Positions 1 to 4,618 of a stretch of DNA of 6,389 nucleotides are shown here, in pieces; the stretch's first letter is position 1; each line of letters opens with the position of its first letter. Location: contig WFTX01000268.1 in the NCBI GenBank assembly GCA_015485235.1, forward strand, positions 1 to 6,389, read 5' to 3'. The notes below the pieces were generated by a model. It had not been told where the DNA came from, did no database searches, and saw only the letters and a list, made by a program, of their open reading frames with translations. The translations under genes were made by a program, and so were the position numbers. This DNA comes from Nitrospirota bacterium (GTDB lineage Bacteria; Nitrospirota; Thermodesulfovibrionia; Thermodesulfovibrionales; JdFR-85).

Positions 1-81
1 GACTATGCCATATCGGAGAGGGTTGTCAACATGAAGAGCGAGATAGAGAGGATGAAGGAACAGGTCCAGAATATTCAGTGA
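1..81 (+). CDS. YicC/YloC family endoribonuclease, C-terminal end (partial)
   Basis: Only the last 26 codons and the TGA stop (79-81) are in the window; the gene begins upstream. The visible residues end in MKSEIERMKEQVQNIQ, which closely resembles the conserved C-terminus of YicC/YloC proteins (DUF1732 region, typically ending in an EQVQNIE-like motif). Members of this family are endoribonucleases acting on RNA in the cytoplasm. The position directly before remA and gmk supports the call, because yicC, DUF370/remA and gmk are often adjacent. The stop lies 12 bp before the remA start, and the remA Shine-Dalgarno begins at the final base of the stop codon, so the genes are probably co-transcribed. 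The catalytic part cannot be examined here. Confidence 0.8.
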   Translation, partial: DYAISERVVNMKSEIERMKEQVQNIQ

Positions 82-93
82 AGGAGGACGGAA

Positions 94-366
94 ATGAAGA
101 AAGACAGAGTCCCTGCACTGGTGAACATAGGTTTTGGAAACGTGGTCTCGGTCTCACGGGTTATTGCTATAGTCACACCGGGCTCCGCTCCCATGAAGAG
201 ACTCAGGGATGAGGCCAGAAAACGGGGGAAACTGGTGGATGCCACTGAAGGCAGGAGGACGAGGTCCATAATCGTGACTGACAGCGATCACGTAATACTC
301 TCCGCCCTTCAGCCTGAGACAATCACCCAGAGGTTTGGCGGCGAAAACCAGGACGAGAGGGTCTGA
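94..366 (+). CDS. remA: RemA family (DUF370) DNA-binding regulator
   Basis: This 90-residue protein has the full-length RemA/DUF370 pattern: LVNIGFGNVVSVSRVIAIVTP near the N-terminus (residues 9-29), SAPMKRL (31-37), KLVDATEGRRTR (46-57) and DSDHVILSALQPETI (63-77). In Bacillus subtilis RemA is a ring-forming DNA-binding protein that activates biofilm matrix and osmoprotection genes, and the arginine-rich GRRTR region is implicated in DNA contact. Outside Firmicutes its targets are largely unknown, so only the family is certain here. The start is well supported: AAGGAGGA lies at 81-88, five bases before the ATG. It sits between yicC and gmk and ends 10 bp before the gmk start, so it is probably an operon member. 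The last ten residues are polar and variable. Confidence 0.93.
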   Translation: MKKDRVPALVNIGFGNVVSVSRVIAIVTPGSAPMKRLRDEARKRGKLVDATEGRRTRSIIVTDSDHVILSALQPETITQRFGGENQDERV

Positions 367-376
367 GACGTAAAGG

Positions 377-1009
377 ATGCCGGCATGGATTCAGGAGAAG
401 GGTACGCTTTTTATTGTGTCTGCTCCATCGGGGGCCGGCAAAACAACACTCTGCAACATGCTCCTGAGGGATACGCCGGGTATCATTTTTTCCGTCTCCT
501 ATACAACAAGGAGTCCCAGACCCGGGGAGAGGGCAGGAAGGGATTACCACTTCGTAAGTGAGGATGAGTTCAGGGAGATGGTCAGCCGGGAGGAGTTCCT
601 GGAGTGGGCCGAGGTTCACGGGAACCTTTACGGGACGTCCAGGATGTGGGTTGAAGAGAGGCTTGCCTCCGGGACTGACATACTTCTTGATATAGATGTC
701 CAGGGGGCTGAACAGATAAGGTCCAGGGGGCTTGAAGCGGTTTTCATATTCGTCCTCCCCCCCTCCCTTGAGGCGCTCCGGGAGAGGCTCTCCGGCAGAA
801 AAACCGACCCGCCTGAGGTGATCCGGAGACGGATAGAGAAGGCCAGGGAGGAGATATCTTACTATGACAGGTATGATTATGTTATCATAAACGATGAGCT
901 TGAACGGGCTTATTCTGACCTGCGGTCAGTGGTAATATCACGGCGCCTTGCTGCAGACAGGATAGACAGGGCCTGGGTGGCAGAGGTCTTCTTCCAGAGC
1001 GGAGATTGA
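377..1009 (+). CDS. gmk: Guanylate kinase
   Basis: This 210-residue cytoplasmic enzyme phosphorylates GMP to GDP with ATP, in guanine nucleotide synthesis and recycling. The P-loop is APSGAGKTT (residues 16-24). The GMP-binding segment SVSYTTRSPRPGE (39-51) with RDYHFV (55-60), the EWAEVHGNLYGTS segment (76-88), LDIDVQGA (104-111) and the arginine-rich lid RRRIEKAREEI (150-160) are all present. Length is normal for the family and no key residue is missing. An in-frame TAA at 371-373 precludes an earlier start, and the next in-frame candidate (GTG at 413) would cut into the region just before the P-loop, so ATG 377 is the only reasonable start. It has no well-spaced Shine-Dalgarno (AAAGG abuts the ATG). 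Translation is probably coupled to remA, which stops 10 bp upstream. Confidence 0.98.
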   Translation: MPAWIQEKGTLFIVSAPSGAGKTTLCNMLLRDTPGIIFSVSYTTRSPRPGERAGRDYHFVSEDEFREMVSREEFLEWAEVHGNLYGTSRMWVEERLASGTDILLDIDVQGAEQIRSRGLEAVFIFVLPPSLEALRERLSGRKTDPPEVIRRRIEKAREEISYYDRYDYVIINDELERAYSDLRSVVISRRLAADRIDRAWVAEVFFQSGD

Positions 1010-1010
1010 G

Positions 1011-1091
1011 ATGTTTGGAAGAGGGCGTGTCAGGCTTGTAGAAAAAGGCGGGTTAAGGTTAAGTGAAAACTGGATGGGGCAGAGGGACTAA
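1011..1091 (+). CDS. Possible 26-codon microORF after gmk
   Basis: An ATG lies one base after the gmk stop (TGA-G-ATG) and opens a 26-codon frame ending in TAA at 1089-1091. A GGAG at 1001-1004 sits six bases before the start, which is acceptable spacing for ribosome reinitiation. The product would be short and basic, beginning MFGRGRVRLVEKGG, and I recognise no family. Two of its codons are TTA, which is rare in neighbouring genes, and this argues against long-term coding selection. It may simply be readable sequence in the gmk-rpoZ gap. Confidence 0.2.
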   Translation: MFGRGRVRLVEKGGLRLSENWMGQRD

Positions 1092-1099
1092 TCAATTCT

Positions 1100-1128
1100 T
1101 TGTCCCATAACCAAATAACCAGTATACC
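1100..1128 (+). promoter_or_regulatory. Weak sigma70-like promoter candidate before rpoZ
   Basis: TTGTCC (1100-1105) and TATACC (1123-1128) are 17 bp apart, each matching four of six consensus bases. Two more -10-like hexamers follow in the octamer repeat: TATACC at 1131-1136 and TATACT at 1139-1144. An extra promoter for rpoZ-coaBC in the 168-bp gap is plausible, but the match is weak in AT-rich sequence. Confidence 0.3.
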
Positions 1129-1150
1129 AGTATACCAATATACTAAATTA
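1103..1150 (+). repeat. Degenerate 8-bp tandem array (unit about CCAGTATA)
   Basis: The sequence can be read as consecutive octamers. Two identical CCAGTATA units lie at 1119-1126 and 1127-1134. They are flanked by CCAATATA (1135-1142, one change), CCAAATAA (1111-1118) and the more diverged CTAAATTA (1143-1150) and TCCCATAA (1103-1110). The array lies wholly in the gmk-rpoZ gap and ends 15 bp before the rpoZ Shine-Dalgarno. Each intact unit junction contains the palindrome GTATAC and a TATACC hexamer. Confidence 0.6.
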
Positions 1151-1177
1151 CAGTCTTTCTATACAGGAGGATAAAAG

Positions 1178-1558
1178 ATGGATATAATTTCACTCCCCAT
1201 TGAGCATGACGTTGAGGGTATTGAGGGAAGGTTCAGACTGGTGAATATCGCTGCCCAGAGGGCAAGGGAACTTGTCCTGGGAGCGGAACCCAAGATAAAG
1301 AGCAATGCCAGAAAGGTGACCACCCTTGCTCTGGAGGAGACGATCACAGGTAATGTTGAGTTTCTTACCGGTGAGGAGGCCCTGAAGGCCCGTGAGGAGG
1401 CAGAAAAGCTCGACTTCCGTCGCCTTCTTGAGGAGAGCGCCGAGGAGACAGAAGCTGAAGACCTCTCTGAACTTGAAAAGGACCTGAAGATGTACTTCCC
1501 TGATGAGGGAGACTCTGCCACTGGTTCTCCAGATGAAGCCTTCGAGTCTGAAGAATAG
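1178..1558 (+). CDS. rpoZ: DNA-directed RNA polymerase omega subunit
   Basis: This 126-residue protein carries the omega signature: RFRLVNIAAQRARELVLGAE (residues 18-37) and KVTTLALEE (46-54), followed by the TGNVEF segment (58-62). Omega binds the beta' subunit and helps RNA polymerase assembly; in many proteobacteria it also forms part of a ppGpp site. The protein is longer than the 91-residue E. coli subunit because of a strongly acidic C-terminal extension (about 82-126, rich in Glu and Asp), an inferred flexible tail of unknown role. ATG 1178 is supported by AGGAGG at 1165-1170, seven bases upstream. Following gmk and preceding coaBC is a common arrangement. Its 3' end overlaps the proposed coaBC start by 26 bp. 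Confidence 0.93.
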   Translation: MDIISLPIEHDVEGIEGRFRLVNIAAQRARELVLGAEPKIKSNARKVTTLALEETITGNVEFLTGEEALKAREEAEKLDFRRLLEESAEETEAEDLSELEKDLKMYFPDEGDSATGSPDEAFESEE

Positions 1559-2735
1559 AAGGGTCCTTCTTGCTGTTACCGGAGGCATTGCTGCATACAA
1601 GATACCCGACCTTGTAAGGAGACTGAGGGAGAGGGGAGCAGATGTAGCCGTCATCATGACGGAGACAGCATCGCAGTTTATACCGCCTCTCACTTTACAG
1701 ACAGTTTCAGGCAACCCCGTTTATTCAGATCCCTTTGAGAGCCCCCTTGTACATATAGAACTCCCGCGGGAGTCGGATATCTTTGTGGTGGCTCCTGCAA
1801 CAGCCAACATGATTGCCAAGATGGCGTCAGGCCTTTCCGATGATCTCGTCTCCCTCTCCTTTCTTGCCTTCAGAGGGCCTGTGCTGGTAGTTCCTGCCAT
1901 GAACCACAGGATGTATGAACACCATGCAGTCAGAAGAAATCTTGGACTGCTCAAGGATATGGGTGTTTTTGTCCTTGAACCAGGGGAAGGGGCCCTTGCC
2001 TGTGAAGAGGAAGGCAAGGGGAGGATGCCCGATACCGGTAGTATACTTTCCCGGATAGAGGCGCTCCTTTCGCCACAGGACCTTGCAGGAATCAGGGTGG
2101 TTGTGACCGCCGGACCTACAAGGGAGTACCTGGACCCGGTAAGGTTCATCTCGAACCGTTCTTCGGGAAAGATGGGCTATGCCCTTGCCAGCGTAGCCTC
2201 GAGGAGGGGTGCCGAGGTTACGCTTATCTCAGGTCCTGTATCACTCGTTCCGCCCGAGGGGTTGAGTGAGTATGTAAGGGTTGAGGATACAGCGGGCATG
2301 CTTCAGGAGGTTCTCAGGGCAGTCGGCAAGGGGGCGGATCTCCTTCTGATGGCGGCTGCTGTGGCTGACTTCAGGCCTGCAGGGTATTCTTCCCGTAAGA
2401 TCGGCAAGGAAGGCCTCCCTGAACTCTCTCTGGAACGGACCCCTGATATCATATCTGAAGTCTCCTCCATGAGGGGACATCCCTTTATAATCGGATTTTC
2501 TGCTGAGACTGGTCCCGAAATTGCAAAAGCAAGGGAAGAGATGTTCAGAAAAGGGATGGATGCAGTGGTCTTTAATGATGTGACTGAAGAAGGAGCCGGC
2601 TTTGACCATGACACAAACAGGATTACTATTATTGACAGTGAAGGTACAAGGGACTATCCCTTGATGCATAAAGAGGACTGTGCAGAGCGGATCATAGATT
2701 ACTACCTGGAGATAAAGAGAAACAGGAGCCGTTAA
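1533..2735 (+). CDS. coaBC: Bifunctional phosphopantothenoylcysteine decarboxylase/phosphopantothenate-cysteine ligase
   Basis: This 400-residue enzyme makes two steps of coenzyme A synthesis: ligation of cysteine to 4'-phosphopantothenate (CoaB) and FMN-dependent decarboxylation to 4'-phosphopantetheine (CoaC). The N-terminal CoaC half shows VTGGIAAYK, the catalytic His in LVHIEL (residue 74), PAMN (Asn 124) and ACEEEGKGRM with the active Cys (157). The C-terminal CoaB half shows VTAGPTREYLDPVRFISNRS, SSGKMG, AAAVADFRP and a Lys at 289 in RKIGK. From the start at 1533 these positions fall within one residue of E. coli numbering (His75, Asn125, Cys158, Lys289). I therefore prefer it over the in-frame ATG at 1503, which would add ten residues. 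Neither start has a Shine-Dalgarno, and translation is probably coupled to rpoZ, which it overlaps by 26 bp. Confidence 0.97.
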   Translation: MKPSSLKNRRVLLAVTGGIAAYKIPDLVRRLRERGADVAVIMTETASQFIPPLTLQTVSGNPVYSDPFESPLVHIELPRESDIFVVAPATANMIAKMASGLSDDLVSLSFLAFRGPVLVVPAMNHRMYEHHAVRRNLGLLKDMGVFVLEPGEGALACEEEGKGRMPDTGSILSRIEALLSPQDLAGIRVVVTAGPTREYLDPVRFISNRSSGKMGYALASVASRRGAEVTLISGPVSLVPPEGLSEYVRVEDTAGMLQEVLRAVGKGADLLLMAAAVADFRPAGYSSRKIGKEGLPELSLERTPDIISEVSSMRGHPFIIGFSAETGPEIAKAREEMFRKGMDAVVFNDVTEEGAGFDHDTNRITIIDSEGTRDYPLMHKEDCAERIIDYYLEIKRNRSR

Positions 2736-2776
2736 ATAAATTTTATTCCATTTATGGACGAAATCGGTCAGGTTGA

Positions 2777-2806
2777 TTGACAACTTTTGCCATGAGGCAA
2801 TATAAT
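2777..2806 (+). promoter_or_regulatory. Consensus sigma70 promoter with a dyad in the spacer
   Basis: TTGACA (2777-2782) and TATAAT (2801-2806) match the housekeeping consensus at all twelve positions with an 18-bp spacer. Transcription should begin near 2813, about 20 bp before the TPR gene. The inverted repeat TTGCC-ATGA-GGCAA (2787-2800) fills the downstream part of the spacer and abuts the -10 box, so it could be an operator. The promoter makes the TPR-roadblock pair a separate transcription unit, although no clear terminator follows coaBC. Confidence 0.72.
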
Positions 2807-2833
2807 TAAGCCAGATATCGGGGGTAGTATTTT

Positions 2834-3910
2834 ATGGCACTTGACGAGATTGAAAAACTGAAGGCAAGGGTTGAGAAGGACCCTGACTCAAAGCTCTTCC
2901 TCCCCCTTGCCGAGGAGTACAGGAAAGAAGGGATGTTTGACGAGGCCGTTGATGTCCTCAAAAAGGGCCTTGAGAGACACCCGAGCTACGTTACCGCCCG
3001 GGTAGCCCTTGGCAAGACCTATCTCGAACAGGGCAAGGAGGATGAGGCCCTTGGCGAGTTCGAAGAGGTGATTGCAGTCGTGCCTGACAACCTTTTCGCC
3101 CAGAAGAAGATCGCCGAGATATACAGGGACAGGGGGGATATGGTGAAGGCGTTGCAGCACTTCCAGAAGGTTGCCTATCTGAATCCCAATGACGAAGATG
3201 CAGCTAAGTTTCTTGATGAGCATCTGCCTGCCTCTGCGGAGCCTGAGACAGAGCTCGAGAAGGAGGTCCAGCCTGAGGATACCTCTCATCAGGAACTCAA
3301 TTCCATCTCCTTCGGCCTTGAAGAAGAGCCTGATATAAGTGATGTGGAGGAGGTTCCCTCTCAGGAGGAGAGTGAAGCCCCGGAAGATTTACCCGTAGAA
3401 CCGGGGATGGATCAGGTGGATTCTGAAGACTCGGGGAAGGCGGAGGCTCAGGGCTTTGAGGAGTACCGGGAATTTTCCGAGTTCATAGGCGAGAAGGTGC
3501 ATGAGGACATAGACCTGCAGGCTGAAGAGATCAATCTTTCAGGTCAGGATGAAGAGGATGATGTCTTCATCCTTTCAGAAGAAGAGGAGGCACTCCAGTC
3601 CTTTTCCGAGTTCAGCGACCTCACCATGCCTGATGAGACAGACGAAACTGCCTCGGCGGATGAAAAAAGAAAGATGCTCCTGAGGGAGGCCGATGACTGT
3701 GTCAGATCCGAGGAATACCTCAAGGCGATGGATATATACAATGAGCTCCTCAGGGAAAATCCTGAGGACAGGGAGGCCCGCCAGAGGCTTCAGGAACTCA
3801 AACAGTTGCTCAAAATGATCGGGAAGGACCCTGATATCCTTGCGGAGAGACTGGAATCCCTGCTGTCGGGGTTGAGGGAGAGGAGAGATGAGTTTTTCGG
3901 AGACGCTTAG
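2834..3910 (+). CDS. TPR-repeat protein with long acidic linker
   Basis: This 358-residue protein has no signal peptide or membrane segment and is probably cytoplasmic. Three consecutive tetratricopeptide repeats cover about residues 17-118, with typical patterns such as LAEEYRKEGMFDEAVDVLKKGLE, LGKTYLEQGKEDEALGEFEEVI and IAEIYRDRGDMVKALQHFQKV, each ending near an NP-type turn. Residues 130-275 are low-complexity and very rich in Glu, Asp and Ser, probably disordered. A fourth TPR-like unit (about 278-312, with EEYLKAMDIYNELLRENPED) and a charged helix close the protein. TPRs are protein-interaction scaffolds, so a specific function cannot be assigned. A GGGGG run at 2820-2824 is a weak ribosome site for ATG 2834. 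The last 23 bp overlap the roadblock gene, which suggests the two products act together. Confidence 0.9.
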   Translation: MALDEIEKLKARVEKDPDSKLFLPLAEEYRKEGMFDEAVDVLKKGLERHPSYVTARVALGKTYLEQGKEDEALGEFEEVIAVVPDNLFAQKKIAEIYRDRGDMVKALQHFQKVAYLNPNDEDAAKFLDEHLPASAEPETELEKEVQPEDTSHQELNSISFGLEEEPDISDVEEVPSQEESEAPEDLPVEPGMDQVDSEDSGKAEAQGFEEYREFSEFIGEKVHEDIDLQAEEINLSGQDEEDDVFILSEEEEALQSFSEFSDLTMPDETDETASADEKRKMLLREADDCVRSEEYLKAMDIYNELLRENPEDREARQRLQELKQLLKMIGKDPDILAERLESLLSGLRERRDEFFGDA

Positions 3911-4244
3911 AGAGGCCGTAGAGAGGGTTGACGGGGCGGTTGCCGCCATCATCCTTGCCTCGGACGGTATTCCCGTTGAGGAGCATGTCACGGAAAGGCT
4001 CATTGACTTTACAGACCTCTCTGCAGAGGCCTCCACACTTATAAAGGATATCGAGTTGGCCTCGGAAGAACTTCAACTGGGTGAGGCCCGTGAATTTGCC
4101 CTGATCTCCGAACGGTGCGGAATCTTCCTGAGAAAAATCACTGAGGAGTATTATTTTGCCCTTGTCCTCAGGCCGGAGGGAAATTTCGGAAAGGCCCGCT
4201 TCATCCTGAGGACCCTTGTCCCGCGCATAGAAAATGAGTTCTGA
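3888..4244 (+). CDS. Roadblock/LC7 domain protein (MglB-like)
   Basis: This 118-residue protein is essentially a single roadblock/LC7 domain. It has a short N-terminal helix (SETLREAVERVDG), a first strand with a turn (GAVAAIILASDGIPVEEH, residues 16-33), a central long helix (DLSAEASTLIKDIELASEEL, 43-62), strands ALISERCGIFLRKI and YYFALVLRP (71-96), and a closing helix (GKARFILRTLVPRI, 101-114). Family members bind Ras-like GTPases; MglB, for example, is the GAP of MglA in bacterial polarity and gliding. The GTPase partner here is unknown and no GTPase gene is in the window. GAGGGAGAGGAG just upstream (3874-3885) supports ATG 3888. The start overlaps the end of the TPR gene by 23 bp, so translation is likely coupled. 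It is followed by a 374-bp gap. Confidence 0.87.
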   Translation: MSFSETLREAVERVDGAVAAIILASDGIPVEEHVTERLIDFTDLSAEASTLIKDIELASEELQLGEAREFALISERCGIFLRKITEEYYFALVLRPEGNFGKARFILRTLVPRIENEF

Positions 4245-4250
4245 AAAACC

Positions 4251-4320
4251 GTTGACCTTAATGTTGCATAAGGAGGCATGGGGTAATTTTCTGGCAGTTT
4301 TATGCAACTGGAAGGTTAAC
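4251..4320. repeat. 70-nt imperfect inverted repeat (long hairpin)
   Basis: GTTGACCTT (4251-4259) pairs with AAGGTTAAC (4312-4320) with one G-U wobble, and GTTGCATAA (4263-4271) pairs perfectly with TTATGCAAC (4300-4308). The two stems are separated by a symmetric 3x3 mismatch, giving 18 paired positions per arm around a 28-nt loop. It starts 7 bp after the roadblock stop. No T-run follows, so it is not a standard rho-independent terminator, and I see no flanking target duplication. It could be a 3' mRNA stabiliser, a small-element remnant or a dyad binding site. Confidence 0.65.
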
Positions 4321-4413
4321 ACTAAGCACTAAACAGCCGAATTAAACCTCAGTCTGAGGCTGTGATTGGTCATTCCGTTTCCCGCCTTCCCGCTTTAACG
4401 CTTTCACACAACA

Positions 4414-4449
4414 AACGCAACTAACGCTGTCAACGCAGAACTCAGAACT
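4414..4449 (+). repeat. Short direct repeats: AACGC at 9-bp spacing, then CAGAACT duplicated
   Basis: AACGC occurs at 4414, 4423 and 4432, exactly 9 bp apart, with a further copy at 4397. CAGAACT is then tandemly duplicated at 4436-4442 and 4443-4449. The repeats are short and only the first five bases of each 9-bp unit are kept. They could be binding sites or a relic of slippage. Confidence 0.4.
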
Positions 4450-4504
4450 TTGAACGTCTCAACTTTTGACCTGCCCGCTGTCTTCTTGACCTCTCCTGCC
4501 CTGT

Positions 4505-4531
4505 TAAAGTTTTTCCCCTTCTGTCCGATAG
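4505..4531 (+). promoter_or_regulatory. Sigma28 (FliA)-type promoter for the chemoreceptor
   Basis: TAAAGTTT (4505-4512) matches the flagellar sigma28 -35 element perfectly. After exactly 11 bp comes TCCGATAG (4524-4531), six of eight matches to GCCGATAA. The predicted start near 4537-4539 gives a leader of about 80 nt before the chemoreceptor ATG. Chemoreceptor genes are classic members of the sigma28 regulon, which supports the call. A fliA gene is not in the window. Confidence 0.68.
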
Positions 4532-4541
4532 TAGGGGCATG

Positions 4542-4593
4542 GAGGCTGAAGAAGAGACAGCCCTCTTTCCTTGAAAACAGGGAGTTTCCCTGT
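4542..4593 (+). promoter_or_regulatory. Two hairpins in the chemoreceptor leader
   Basis: GAGGCTG (4542-4548) can pair with CAGCCCTC (4558-4565) with one bulged C, and ACAGGGA (4577-4583) pairs perfectly with TCCCTGT (4587-4593) across a 3-nt loop. The second hairpin is followed by seven A, so on the plus strand it is not a terminator; on the minus strand only four T follow it. A role in translation control or RNA stability is possible but unproven. Confidence 0.35.
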
Positions 4594-4605
4594 AAAAAAA
4601 CAGTT

Positions 4606-4615
4606 GAGGGAGGGA
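4606..4615 (+). promoter_or_regulatory. Ribosome binding site fixing the chemoreceptor start
   Basis: The purine run GAGGGAGGGA contains GGAGG at 4609-4613, five bases before ATG 4619. This favours 4619 over an in-frame TTG at 4571, which has no such site and whose 16 extra codons would run through a leader hairpin. Confidence 0.75.
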
Positions 4616-4618
4616 AAG

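Larger units (their letters stand above)
4245..4618. other. Intergenic region between the roadblock and chemoreceptor genes
   Basis: These 374 bp contain no open frame that looks like a conserved protein. In order they hold a 70-nt inverted repeat (4251-4320), a bulged small hairpin (about 4333-4363), spaced AACGC motifs (4397-4436), a 7-bp tandem duplication CAGAACT (4436-4449), two TTGACCT heptamers 20 bp apart (4466-4472 and 4486-4492), a sigma28-like promoter (4505-4531) and a leader with two hairpins before the chemoreceptor start. The middle portion is pyrimidine-rich and unlike the flanking coding sequence. I see no tRNA, known riboswitch or rho-independent terminator for the upstream unit. 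Confidence 0.6.

Noticed and set aside
1084..1106. GGGAC/GTCCC hairpin after gmk as a terminator.
   Set aside because: It has only 5 bp around a 13-nt loop with no T-run after it.
1503..1532. The ten-residue N-terminal extension of CoaBC from ATG 1503.
   Set aside because: It overlaps rpoZ further, has no ribosome site, and shifts the active-site numbering away from the family; it remains possible.
2733..2756. AT-rich self-complementary stretch after coaBC as a terminator.
   Set aside because: There is no GC-rich stem and no stem-loop followed by a T-run; it is only AT-rich sequence.
4270..4286. AAGGAGG followed by ATG GGG TAA in the loop of the inverted repeat.
   Set aside because: The spacing of one base is too short for initiation and the frame is only two codons.
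4539..4574. Eleven-codon ORF MEAEEETALFP whose ATG sits at the predicted sigma28 transcription start.
   Set aside because: It would have to be leaderless, there is no spaced ribosome site, and the length is compatible with chance.
4571..4618. TTG at 4571 as the chemoreceptor start, adding 16 residues.
   Set aside because: There is no ribosome site before it, the extra codons run through a leader hairpin, and ATG 4619 has a strong GGAGG at proper spacing and places TM1 at the usual position.
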